A DNA stretch of 7,962 bases, taken from positions 1 through 7,962 of the forward strand of contig JADFVC010000200.1 of NCBI GenBank assembly GCA_015222355.1. Reading direction: 5' to 3'. Positions 1 through 7,070 of the stretch are shown piece after piece. The DNA is from Chloroflexota bacterium (GTDB lineage: Bacteria > Desulfobacterota > Desulfuromonadia > Desulfuromonadales > Geopsychrobacteraceae). The notes under the pieces were generated by a model that was not told the origin of the DNA, ran no database searches, and was given only the letters and a program-made list of their open reading frames with translations. The first letter of the stretch is position 1, and each line of letters opens with the position of its first letter. The position numbers and the translations under genes were made by a program.

Positions 1-39
1 CGTGACCTGACGCAGGTCGAACAGGTGCGGATCGGTTAG
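1..39 (+). CDS. C-terminal end of an upstream gene (partial, unidentified)
   Basis: Frame 1 is open from the window edge and ends at TAG (37-39), encoding only RDLTQVEQVRIG. The other two forward frames carry a stop within the first ten bases. The stop is 14 bp before the ATG of the GerMN gene, which suggests the same operon. Twelve residues are too few to name the product. Confidence 0.45.
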   Translation, partial: RDLTQVEQVRIG

Positions 40-53
40 CGACAGGGGGCCGG

Positions 54-698
54 ATGAAAAAGCTAGGACTGGGATTGTGCGGACTATTGATTGTTGGAAT
101 TCTGGCGGGCTACGGTGTCAGCTGGTTCCTGCAACAGGCTCAATCCCCGGCAGAACGGATTTCGATTGTTGTTGAAGAAGCCCTTCCTGACCGGGAGGTG
201 CAACTTTATTTTACCGACCCGCAGGGGCTTTTCTTGCGACAGGAAGCCCGGCAAATTCCTGGTTGCGATGATGATCGGGATTGCATCCGCTCCCTGCTGG
301 AAGAGTTGCGGAGCGGTTCGCGGCAAGGGTTCTTGCCGGTGCTGCCGAAACAGACAGGAATCCTTGATATAGAGGTGGAAAATGACCTGGTGCGGGTCAA
401 TTTCTCCAAACATCTGGTCGATTTTCACCCCGGGGGCAGTCTTTCCGAGCTGTTGACCGTCTACAGTCTGGCCAACAGTTTGCACGAAAATTTTTCTTAC
501 CTGCGCCAGTTACAAATCCTGATCGACGGGGAGTTGCGCCAGACTCTTAAGGGGCATGTACGGATCGGCCAGCCGGTTTATGCCGATTTTTCACTCAGCC
601 GACCACCATTGACCGGTCCGCTGCCGGAATCCACGATCGATGAACAATCTGAATCTGCAGAGGAAACCGAGGATGAACAGATTTCTCCAGGCCATTAA
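54..698 (+). CDS. GerMN-domain protein, membrane-anchored
   Basis: A 214-residue protein with a short basic N-terminus (MKK) and one hydrophobic segment at about residues 5-25, which is either a membrane anchor or an uncleaved signal. It is therefore probably held at the inner membrane facing the periplasm. Residues ~47-180 fit the GerMN fold: a VQLYF strand, then LLEELRSGS, then LPKQTGILDIEVENDLVRVNFS, a leucine-rich helix, and a late LQILIDGE strand. GerMN was first described in the spore germination protein GerM and occurs in non-spore-formers in envelope proteins; the biochemical role is unknown. The tail (~186-214) is acidic (Glu/Asp/Ser-rich) and looks disordered. The ATG at 54 has a G-rich stretch (GGGGG, 44-48) at SD distance. 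The 3' end overlaps metH by 26 bp, so the two are co-transcribed, but no functional link to methionine synthesis is evident. Confidence 0.85.
   Translation: MKKLGLGLCGLLIVGILAGYGVSWFLQQAQSPAERISIVVEEALPDREVQLYFTDPQGLFLRQEARQIPGCDDDRDCIRSLLEELRSGSRQGFLPVLPKQTGILDIEVENDLVRVNFSKHLVDFHPGGSLSELLTVYSLANSLHENFSYLRQLQILIDGELRQTLKGHVRIGQPVYADFSLSRPPLTGPLPESTIDEQSESAEETEDEQISPGH
661..664 (+). promoter_or_regulatory. Shine-Dalgarno for metH (decides the start)
   Basis: AGGA lies inside AGAGGAAA, 8 bp before the ATG at 673. An in-frame ATG at 640 has no purine-rich sequence upstream and would add 11 residues with no family match, so 673 is preferred. The site lies within the 3' end of the GerMN gene. 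Confidence 0.6.
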
Positions 699-3081
699 AG
701 AACGGGTATTGATTCTGGATGGTGCCATGGGCACCATGTTGCAGGAGCGTGGTCTGGCGCCCGGCGCCTCTCCGGAGGGGATGAATCTGCAGCGGCCCGA
801 GGTGGTTGAGGCTGTCCATCGTGCTTATGTTGCTGCCGGGGCTGATATTATCGAGACCAACACCTTTGGTGGCAATCGACCCAAGCTTGCACATTATGGG
901 CTTGAGAAGCGCATTCATGAAATCAATGTCGCCGGGGTTGAAATCGCCCGTCGGGCGGCTGGCCCGCAGACCCTGGTGGCTGCTTCCGTCGGTCCGACCG
1001 GCCGTTTTCTTGAGCCGGTTGGCGATGCCGAATTCGATGAAATGGTCGAGATCTATCGCGAGCAGCTGGTTCCCCTGGTTGAGGCCGGTGCCGACCTGAT
1101 CAACTTTGAAACCTTTCTCGATATCCGTGAATTACGCGCGGCGGTCATCGCGGCCAAAGAGGTTACCGATTTGCCGCTCATGGCTCTGATGACCTTCGAT
1201 GATGTCGGCCGCACGGTGTTGGGGACGCCACCGGAAGCGGCCGCCGTCACCCTCGATGCCCTCGGAGTGGATGTCATCGGCTCCAATTGCGGCCTCGGGA
1301 TCGACGGCATCTACGATATCCTGCAGAGAATGCGCTCCGTGACCAATCTGCCGCTGCTGGCCCAGGCGAATGCCGGTTTGCCGGAACTGCGCGACGGGGT
1401 CACAGTTTTTCCCGGGACTCCCGAAGAGATGATTGCCTATCATCAGCGGTTGATCGACATCGGTGTGCGGGTGATTGGTGGTTGTTGCGGCACCACCCCG
1501 ACCCATATTCAAGCAATGCAGGAAGCTTTGCAGAATTTCCCCCAGGATTGGACACCGCCGGCACGGCGCTGTTTCCTTTCCAGTCGTACCCAGGTGGTTG
1601 AAGTCGGGGGGAATGCCGCCTGCGCGGTTATCGGTGAACGGATCAATCCGACCGGGAAAAAGGGTTACAGTGCCGAATTGCGTGAAGGTAAAACCGCCTA
1701 TATCCGGCGCGAGGCCCAGGAACAGGTTGTTGCCGGTGCCGACCTGCTTGATGTCAACTGCGGTGCTCCCGGTGTTGACGAACCGCTGGCCTTGGAGCGA
1801 GCGGTATTTGCCATCAGCGGGGTTGCCGGTGCACCCCTGGTTCTCGATTCCTCCAGCCCCGAAGCCCTGGAAGCAGGGCTGAAAGCCGCCGATGGCAAGG
1901 TGCTGATCAACTCGGTTTCCGGCGAAGAGAAAAGCCTGCGGGCGATCCTGCCGCTGGCCGGGAAGTACGGTGCCGCAGTTATCGGTCTGGCGCTGGATGG
2001 CCGCGGGATTCCCGAAACAGCTGACGACCGGTTGCAGGTGGCACGGAGAATTCTTGCTGAAGCTCTGGAAATCGGTCTCCCGCGCGAAGACATCATTATC
2101 GACTGCCTGACCCTGACCGTTTCCGCTGAGCAGCAACGGGCCATGCAAACCCTGCAGACGTTGCGCCTGGTCCGCGATGAACTGGGCTTGGCAACGGTCC
2201 TTGGGGTGAGCAATATCTCCTTCGGACTGCCCCGCCGCCCGGTTTTGTCAGCGAGCTTTTTTACCCTGGCTTTGGACGCGGGGCTGAAGGCGGCAATCAT
2301 TAATCCCAAAGATGAACGGATGATGGATGCCCTGCGTGCTGTCAGGGTGTTGCTCGGGCAGGATCTGCGTGCGGAAAGTTATATCGCCCATTATGCTCAG
2401 CAGACTGCTCTGCCGCTCGTTGCGCCGAACACGGATGATCAGCCGTTAACGATTCGTGAGCAGCTGGCCAGGGCGATTATCGAAGGGGATAAGGATATTG
2501 TGGTGTCGCTGGTCGAACAGGCGCTCAATGAAGACCTGGACCCGATGCAGATCAGTAACCAGGGCTTGCTCCCCGGCCTCGAAGAGGTCGGCAAGCGTTT
2601 CGGTAAAAATCAGATATTTTTGCCCCAGGTGATGCTTTCCGCGGAAACCATGCGGGAGGCGTTCGGGCGGTTGAAAAAAGAAATCCACGGGCAGGGGATA
2701 GTCAGCCTCGGCAAGATATTGATGGCGACGGTCGAGGGGGATATTCACGATATCGGCAAGAATATCGTCTGTACCCTGCTGGAAAATCACGGTTTCGAAG
2801 TGATCGATCTCGGCAAGAATGTCTCAGCGGAAACGATTATCGAACAGGCGCAAGAACAGCAGGTTGATGCTGTCGGGCTATCGGCGCTGATGACCACGAC
2901 TCTGAAGCAGATGGAAGTAACCATTGATGCGCTGCGCCAGACCGGGGTGAAGGTGTTCACCATGGTTGGCGGCGCCGTGGTGACGCAGGACTATGCCGAC
3001 GAGATCGGTGCCGATCTCTATGCTGCCGACGCCTTGGAAGCTGTGGCAAAAATCAAGCAACTCCTCCTCTCTGACCGTTAA
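673..3081 (+). CDS. metH: B12-dependent methionine synthase, short form without the reactivation domain
   Basis: 5-Methyltetrahydrofolate:homocysteine methyltransferase, 802 residues from the ATG at 673, cytoplasmic, catalysing the last step of methionine synthesis. The homocysteine-binding domain is at ~1-290, with ILDGAMGTMLQ at the start, SNCGLG (Cys206) and GGCCGT (Cys271, Cys272) as the zinc-binding cysteines. The pterin-binding domain is at ~310-560: VIGERINPTG, DVNCGAPGVDE, LVLDSSS, GVSNISFGLP. The B12 cap is at ~595-675 and the cobalamin Rossmann domain at ~685-800, with DIHDIGKN; His692 is the expected lower axial cobalt ligand. The protein stops there. Escherichia coli MetH is about 1227 residues and continues into an AdoMet-binding activation domain, absent here as in Thermotoga-type MetH. 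Reactivation of oxidised cobalamin must then come from a separate protein not seen in this window. It is the last gene of its operon, overlapping the GerMN gene by 26 bp. No cobalamin or SAM riboswitch is visible directly upstream. Confidence 0.95.
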   Translation: MNRFLQAIKERVLILDGAMGTMLQERGLAPGASPEGMNLQRPEVVEAVHRAYVAAGADIIETNTFGGNRPKLAHYGLEKRIHEINVAGVEIARRAAGPQTLVAASVGPTGRFLEPVGDAEFDEMVEIYREQLVPLVEAGADLINFETFLDIRELRAAVIAAKEVTDLPLMALMTFDDVGRTVLGTPPEAAAVTLDALGVDVIGSNCGLGIDGIYDILQRMRSVTNLPLLAQANAGLPELRDGVTVFPGTPEEMIAYHQRLIDIGVRVIGGCCGTTPTHIQAMQEALQNFPQDWTPPARRCFLSSRTQVVEVGGNAACAVIGERINPTGKKGYSAELREGKTAYIRREAQEQVVAGADLLDVNCGAPGVDEPLALERAVFAISGVAGAPLVLDSSSPEALEAGLKAADGKVLINSVSGEEKSLRAILPLAGKYGAAVIGLALDGRGIPETADDRLQVARRILAEALEIGLPREDIIIDCLTLTVSAEQQRAMQTLQTLRLVRDELGLATVLGVSNISFGLPRRPVLSASFFTLALDAGLKAAIINPKDERMMDALRAVRVLLGQDLRAESYIAHYAQQTALPLVAPNTDDQPLTIREQLARAIIEGDKDIVVSLVEQALNEDLDPMQISNQGLLPGLEEVGKRFGKNQIFLPQVMLSAETMREAFGRLKKEIHGQGIVSLGKILMATVEGDIHDIGKNIVCTLLENHGFEVIDLGKNVSAETIIEQAQEQQVDAVGLSALMTTTLKQMEVTIDALRQTGVKVFTMVGGAVVTQDYADEIGADLYAADALEAVAKIKQLLLSDR

Positions 3082-3084
3082 ATG

Positions 3085-3114
3085 AGGGGTCCGGTTTTTC
3101 GCCGGACCCCTTTT
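3085..3114 (+). terminator. Intrinsic terminator after metH
   Basis: A 9-bp perfect stem, GGGGTCCGG (3086-3094) with CCGGACCCC (3102-3110), extendable by an A-T pair, has a 7-nt loop and is followed by TTTT. It begins 4 bp after the metH stop codon and closes the operon. Confidence 0.9.
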
Positions 3115-3212
3115 GTGTCATTCCACCAGCCCGGAAAAACTCTTTTCTTTCAGCAGGATCATTGCGTTGTTGTCCCATCCGGCGGGGTATGTTATCTTGT
3201 CAACATTTCTCT

Positions 3213-3216
3213 GAGG
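3213..3216 (+). promoter_or_regulatory. Shine-Dalgarno deciding the start of the FNHN protein
   Basis: GAGG lies 8 bp before the ATG at 3225. Earlier in-frame starts (TTG at 3162, ATG at 3189) would add Cys/Arg-rich residues unlike the conserved protein and lack this spacing. Upstream, TATGTTATCT (3188-3197) could hold a -10 element, with TTG-rich sequence at 3162-3175 as a possible -35, but the promoter match is weak. Confidence 0.5.
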
Positions 3217-3224
3217 TAACGCTA

Positions 3225-3764
3225 ATGATTGTCGGGTTCAATCATAATGTTAATTATAAAGGGGTGGCTTTTCACGTCCAGACCGAGGACAGTGGAGTGA
3301 AAAGTCCGCAGCTGGTCACCCTGCTCTATCATGGCGGTACGATTATCGCTTCGCATAAAACCGTCTATGCGGACATCATCAAAGTTGACAACCTCAGCCA
3401 AGTTGTCGAAGAGCTGGCCAAAGAACAGCATAAGGAGATGTTGCGGCGGTTGACGAAGGGGGAATTTGATGCCCGGATTGTCAAGTTTGGAATTCCCATC
3501 GCTGGTGTGACCGCACCGGTTGCTCCTGAACCTGCTCAAACGCTGCCGGTCGCGCCTTCAGCACCTGTTGCTGATCCCCCGGTTATTCCTCAGCCAACCG
3601 CTCTTCCGGTCGCCGAACCGGTTCCTGAGCGGGCTGCCATTGTCGAGGAACCCATCATCGATAAATTTCGTCAACCCCGCGCAAAGTCTGTGCGTGAGCC
3701 CAGCCTTGATGAACTGATCTACGCTTACCTCACCGGGGCGAAAATCCCGAAGCTGAAGGCCTGA
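3225..3764 (+). CDS. Conserved protein of unknown function (MIVGFNHNVNYKG family)
   Basis: A 179-residue soluble protein with no signal peptide or membrane segment. The N-terminal ~85 residues are compact and look conserved: GFNHNVNYKG, FHVQTEDSG, LVTLLYHGGTIIASHK, then a helical ELAKEQHKEMLRRL. I recognise this N-terminal pattern from uncharacterised proteins of Geobacter-like and other deltaproteobacteria, but no function is known to me. Residues ~95-150 form a Pro/Val/Ala-rich linker. The C-terminus ends in a short conserved-looking motif, SLDELIYAYLTGAK, before a basic IPKLKA tail. This layout suggests an adaptor with a folded head, flexible linker and docking tail, but that is inference. 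It stands alone between the metH terminator and a non-coding stretch. Confidence 0.8.
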   Translation: MIVGFNHNVNYKGVAFHVQTEDSGVKSPQLVTLLYHGGTIIASHKTVYADIIKVDNLSQVVEELAKEQHKEMLRRLTKGEFDARIVKFGIPIAGVTAPVAPEPAQTLPVAPSAPVADPPVIPQPTALPVAEPVPERAAIVEEPIIDKFRQPRAKSVREPSLDELIYAYLTGAKIPKLKA

Positions 3765-3973
3765 GATTGTTTAACGGCGTGATTATCCGTGTCATTATTC
3801 TCAATGTTCCGATACTGGTCGCGTGAGAAGGCCCACCTGCTTGATGTCAGCCGGCAGAATGCTCAGCCGCTGCTCAATACGATTGAAAGATCGATTTTTC
3901 ATTTTCTGGTTATCCACTTTACTCAAGTTGGGTTCTGATTGACCGGAAGCAAAACGAAACCCATAAAACTGGT
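3765..3973. other. Non-coding stretch, no gene supported
   Basis: No clear gene, terminator or RNA is visible in these 209 bp. A 62-codon reading frame on the - strand (3989-3801) contains RIEQRLSILPADIKQVGLL, and the + strand carries a matching open stretch, but neither resembles a family I know and neither has a convincing ribosome binding site. It may be a decayed gene remnant. Confidence 0.4.
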
Positions 3974-4138
3974 TTAGCCACGGACACACACGGACAGGGG
4001 CGGGACGTAAAGCCTGGAATCAGAAAAGTTCACAATCATTCTCCGGTTTTGACTTTGCCTTCTTTGTGGCCTTTGTGGCTTTGTGCGAGATAAGGTTTTG
4101 ATTTTGTCCCGCCCATGTCCGTGTGGCTCTGTGGCTAA
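3974..4138. mobile_element. MITE-like 165-bp inverted-repeat element
   Basis: The ends are 33-bp terminal inverted repeats: TTAGCCACGGACACACACGG... at 3974-4006 and its complement at 4106-4138 (ending CTGTGGCTAA), matching at 29 of 33 positions. The centre holds CTTTGTGGC twice in tandem (4062-4070, 4071-4079), followed by TTTGTGCGAG. No transposase is encoded; the - strand reading frames here are by-products of the repeat. I recall similar 'TTAGCCAC...GGACACAC' and 'CTTTGTGGC...TTTGTGCGAGA' sequences between genes in many deltaproteobacterial genomes, but cannot check copies here. No clear target-site duplication is visible. The right end is 47 bp before the start codon of the Sel1 lipoprotein gene. 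Confidence 0.65.
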
Positions 4139-4185
4139 TATTTGCTTTCGTAATAGATTCACTGGAGCGAAGTAGATAACCAAAT

Positions 4186-5055
4186 ATGCTTAAATCAATT
4201 ATTCTTGTGATATTGGCTGTTTGTAGCACGTTATTGTCGGGCTGCGCAGCGCCACAAAATAATGCGGATCTTATCCACCTGAGGCAGTTGAAGGAGCAGG
4301 CGTTTTCCGGGAATCCAGAGAGCCAATACCGGCTTGGTATTCATTATACAACGAGCAGTCAATGGAGCTGGGATAAGGTTCGGGGATACAATTGGTTTTT
4401 GGATGCCGCGGAAACCGGGCATGTTGCTGCGCAATACATGGTCGGGATGTGTAAGCTCCTGGGTCAGGGCACCAAAGAAGATTCTAAAGGGGCTATGGTG
4501 TGGCTGATCCGTGCGGCAGAACAGGGACACAGCCGAAGCCAATATCAGCTGGGACAGGCTTATCTGAACGGAAATGGAACAGCAAAAGATTCACTGTGGG
4601 GTCGCTATTGGCTGGAACAAGCGGCCAGGACAAAGCATCCTGAGGCCCAATTTTTACTCGCTGCAGTGCTCAGTGAAGGTATCTGTGCCCCCCCCAATCG
4701 TCCAGAGGCTTGGATGTGGTTAAAACGTGCAGAGCTGAATGGCCAGATAAACGCCAGTATGGCACTCCGAAAATTAGCGGCGGAGCTTACGGACAGGGAG
4801 AAAAAGATCGGCGAACAACTGGCCGACCGACTCGAAGACGTGGGCCCGGATAGATTGCATACTCAACCGAAGATTCGCTATGTGCAGGCAGTCCTCAACC
4901 AGCGCGGTTTCTGCGCAGGATCGGAAGATGGCCTCTATGGTCCGTCCACCCGTATGGCTGTCAATGAATATCTCAAACAACAAAAACTGCCACGCGGCAC
5001 CTCGATTGATGTATTAATCGGTTCCCTGCGTGGCAGGGTTCAGGGCAACAGGTAA
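4186..5055 (+). CDS. Sel1-repeat lipoprotein with peptidoglycan-binding domain
   Basis: A 289-residue protein with a lipoprotein signal: hydrophobic residues 4-17 and lipobox LSGC with Cys20 as the lipidation site. Four Sel1-like (TPR-type) helical repeats follow at about 44-79, 80-115, 116-151 and 152-187, shown by recurring A-A-E-x-G-H, QYxLGxxY and GAMVWLIRAAEQGH patterns. A peptidoglycan-binding type 1 domain lies at ~229-282 (IRYVQAVLNQRGF, then DGLYGPSTRMAVNEY). The mature protein is probably anchored to a membrane, contacts the cell wall and offers a protein-interaction scaffold. No catalytic domain is seen. The SD is poor: GGAG at 4164-4167 is about 18 bp from the ATG. Base composition looks a little AT-richer than metH. 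The preceding MITE-like element may affect its expression. It faces the next gene, whose stop is only 3 bp away. Confidence 0.85.
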   Translation: MLKSIILVILAVCSTLLSGCAAPQNNADLIHLRQLKEQAFSGNPESQYRLGIHYTTSSQWSWDKVRGYNWFLDAAETGHVAAQYMVGMCKLLGQGTKEDSKGAMVWLIRAAEQGHSRSQYQLGQAYLNGNGTAKDSLWGRYWLEQAARTKHPEAQFLLAAVLSEGICAPPNRPEAWMWLKRAELNGQINASMALRKLAAELTDREKKIGEQLADRLEDVGPDRLHTQPKIRYVQAVLNQRGFCAGSEDGLYGPSTRMAVNEYLKQQKLPRGTSIDVLIGSLRGRVQGNR

Positions 5056-5058
5056 CGG

Positions 5059-5778
5059 TTAAAGGGTTGCGGAGGCGGCAGCTTCTTCCACTGCCACTTC
5101 TTGAGTCTCATCCAAGGGCTCAATACCAAGTAATTCATTCACCGCATGCATGACATCTTCATCGATATTCTTATTTGCTGCAGCAGATAGGGTTTCGACC
5201 TCACGTTGAGCAGCCTCTGCTACGGCAGCCAGGGCCTCATCCAACTGTTGCTGGGTCGCATTTTCATCCTCCAGAACCGCATTCAACTGAGCTTGAACAT
5301 CTTGCCTCTCATAGACAGCGGCTTCGTAGGCAGCAATCCGACCGACTGCCGAGTGCGGCGCGGCATTGGTTCGCGCTGTTGCAGACGCATGTGCCGCATT
5401 CAAACGACCGAGCTTACTGGCCATTGATCCTTTGGATTTTGCTTTTCCTGAAGGCATGTTTTGAGTGGAACCATGTTTGTTTTGCCCGAGCCCCAGACCG
5501 TGACCATGAGAATGTCCATGAGCATTGTCATCCTGAGCCTCAGTGGAAGAGTGTCCGTTGCCGTTCCCGTGTCCGTTCCCGTTACCGCCGCCATTCCCAC
5601 CGCCGTTACCACCGCCGTTACCACCGCCATTCCCACCGCCGTTACCACCGCCGTTCCCACCTTTCGCAAAGGCCACAGTGGCAGAGAGATCCCCTGATTT
5701 CCAGTCAAAGGAAAGCGGTGTTAACAAAAACAGCAGCACCACAAAGGACAAGAACCACGATTTTTTAAAAGTATTCAT
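5059..5778 (-). CDS. Secreted GGNG-repeat, His-rich protein of unknown function
   Basis: A 239-residue exported protein. Residues 1-38 form a signal peptide with KK, a hydrophobic core ~8-23 and an AFA/KG cleavage site. Residues ~40-67 are seven GGNG units, followed by an Asn/Gly/His-rich stretch (GHGNGNGH, then HGHSHGHG) to about residue 97 that could bind metal ions. Residues ~120-154 contain LGRLNAAHASATARTNAAP followed by a VGRIAAYE segment, a pattern I recall from exported hypothetical proteins of other proteobacteria. Residues ~155-205 are Ala/Gln/Glu-rich and probably coiled-coil, and the C-terminus is acidic. The start at 5778 has GGGGAG 6 bp upstream (complement of 5785-5790), a strong SD. 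No enzyme motif is visible. An extracellular or surface structural role is plausible but unproven. Repeat-unit number could vary between strains. Confidence 0.8.
   Translation of the reverse strand: MNTFKKSWFLSFVVLLFLLTPLSFDWKSGDLSATVAFAKGGNGGGNGGGNGGGNGGGNGGGNGGGNGNGHGNGNGHSSTEAQDDNAHGHSHGHGLGLGQNKHGSTQNMPSGKAKSKGSMASKLGRLNAAHASATARTNAAPHSAVGRIAAYEAAVYERQDVQAQLNAVLEDENATQQQLDEALAAVAEAAQREVETLSAAANKNIDEDVMHAVNELLGIEPLDETQEVAVEEAAASATL
5581..5661. repeat. 12-bp tandem repeat encoding GGNG (about 6.75 copies)
   Basis: On the + strand the units are GTTACCGCCGCC, ATTCCCACCGCC, GTTACCACCGCC (twice), ATTCCCACCGCC, GTTACCACCGCC and GTTCCCACC. A higher-order 36-bp pattern (ATT, GTT, GTT units) appears at 5593-5628 and again, slightly changed, at 5629-5661. 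Every unit is a multiple of three, so gain or loss keeps the host gene in frame. Confidence 0.9.
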
Positions 5779-5900
5779 TTATGACTCCCCCGATAAGATT
5801 ATTCTTTAATTTTATCCTATCTGATTATTAAAATGCCGATCTTGAGAGGAAAATAATTTCCCTGACTGCGGGCTCTCAGTTGGAAGTTTGCGCGTCAGGA

Positions 5901-7028
5901 CTACCAGCTCTCCCCAGCGGGCGCTAATCGATTCAGAATGTATTGACGGCTGCCAAGGCCGATCTTTACGGCATGTTCTAAAGTCACTTCCCAATCGATG
6001 GCCGGGTGGACGCCGCGGAATTTATCCCCGCCAGGTTCGTGTCCGTCGGTCAGGGCTGTTCCTTTGAGACCCTCTGCCTGGTTAACCAGGTCGGCACAGG
6101 CCTGATCGAGCGCCACCGGATCGCTGCCGGCAAGGATGCCGATGTCCGGAACGATAGCGGCATCGGAGTGGCCGTAGCAATCGCAGGAGGGACTGACCTG
6201 GGTAATAAAATTGATATAGAGCTGTTTGTTTTCTTTGCCGCTGACGGCTCCCAGGGCGTATTCAGCCATCTTGCGCATGACCTTGTCGGCTTCTTCGTTC
6301 CACTGAATCTGGATCGCATTTTGTTCACAGACGGTGATACAGCGGCTGCAACCGGCGCATTTTTCCGGGTCGATCTGCGCAGAGTCCTCGTGAAAGCTGA
6401 TGGCATCGTGGGCACAGGCCGGTAGGCAGGCTCGGCAGAGATTGCATAACTGAGAGGCCACTTTCGGGGCGACATTAGAATGCTGCTCCAACTTCCCTTG
6501 GCGACTGGAACAGCCCATCCCCAGGTTTTTGATTGCCCCACCGAAACCGGTCAGTTCATGGCATTTGAAATGGCTGACGGTCACCAGCAGGTCGGCCTCA
6601 AGAATTTCCTGACCGATATCTGCTGAGTTGAGGAGCTCGCCATTGATGGGCACCCGCCGCGACGACGTTCCGCGCAGACCGTCCGACATGATCAGGGGGG
6701 CCTCGACGACAGCATAGGCAAAACCGTTCTGGAGGCCGCAGGTCAGCGCCGAAACAGCCTCTTTGCGCTCCCCGGGATAGAGGGTGCTGGAGTCGGTCAG
6801 GAAGGGTTTGCCGCCAGCCTGTCGGATCTGTTTGACAATTTTGCGGATAAAGACCGGTCGGATGTAGGCGTGCCCGCCTTTTTCCCCGAAATGCAACTTG
6901 ATGGCAGTGAGATCTCCACGCGTCACAAGCTGCGGCAACTCAGCACATTCCAGCAGCCGTTCGAGTTTATCAAAAAGATTTTCCCGGTTTCCAGCGCGCA
7001 GATCCGCGAACCAGACATGAGCTGCCAT
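5901..7028 (-). CDS. DUF362 iron-sulfur protein with two 4Fe-4S motifs
   Basis: A 375-residue cytoplasmic protein of the DUF362 type (COG2768, uncharacterised Fe-S centre protein). The N-terminal DUF362 part shows LTAIKLHFGEKGG (~40-52), FLTDSSTLYPG, HFKCHELTGFGGAIKNLGMGC (~153-173). A bacterial ferredoxin module follows, with two CxxCxxCxxxC motifs: Cys195/198/201/205 and Cys224/227/230/234. The C-terminal part returns to DUF362-like sequence (DIGILAGSDPVALDQA, ~295-310). The two clusters suggest electron transfer, but substrate and partner are unknown. Length is typical for the family, with no missing cluster ligand. The ATG at 7028 has AGGAG 7 bp upstream (complement of 7036-7040). The gene appears to be transcribed alone; a small inverted repeat downstream at 5843-5878 is only a weak terminator candidate. 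Confidence 0.88.
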   Translation of the reverse strand: MAAHVWFADLRAGNRENLFDKLERLLECAELPQLVTRGDLTAIKLHFGEKGGHAYIRPVFIRKIVKQIRQAGGKPFLTDSSTLYPGERKEAVSALTCGLQNGFAYAVVEAPLIMSDGLRGTSSRRVPINGELLNSADIGQEILEADLLVTVSHFKCHELTGFGGAIKNLGMGCSSRQGKLEQHSNVAPKVASQLCNLCRACLPACAHDAISFHEDSAQIDPEKCAGCSRCITVCEQNAIQIQWNEEADKVMRKMAEYALGAVSGKENKQLYINFITQVSPSCDCYGHSDAAIVPDIGILAGSDPVALDQACADLVNQAEGLKGTALTDGHEPGGDKFRGVHPAIDWEVTLEHAVKIGLGSRQYILNRLAPAGESW

Positions 7029-7070
7029 ATTCTCTCTCCTGAGGGTTTCGAACTGTCAGGGTTGTGTCAG

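Noticed and set aside
640..672. Longer N-terminus for metH from the ATG at 640
   Set aside because: There is no SD before it, the extra 11 residues do not match the family, and a good SD precedes 673.
1132..2309. Long - strand reading frames (338 and 203 codons) opposite metH
   Set aside because: They lie inside a strongly supported metH gene, have low-complexity compositions without family motifs, and are by-products of its codon usage.
3974..4229. Two 69-codon - strand frames over the MITE-like element
   Set aside because: They translate the inverted-repeat ends and tandem units, giving basic repetitive sequence with no family; they are by-products of the element.
5581..5661. CRISPR-like array
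   Set aside because: The 12-bp units adjoin directly with no spacers and are in-frame coding repeats.
5175..5809. + strand frames rich in Pro or Arg/His opposite the GGNG protein
   Set aside because: They are antisense readings of the GGNG repeat; the - strand frame has the signal peptide, SD and conserved core.
5843..5878. Hairpin downstream of the DUF362 gene as a terminator
   Set aside because: TGAGAG/CTCTCA with a small inner GGAAA/TTTCC pair is short and AT-rich and has no clear T-run on the - strand, so it is too weak to list.
6006..6425. + strand 139-codon frame opposite the DUF362 gene
   Set aside because: It is antisense to the ferredoxin region and has no family signal.
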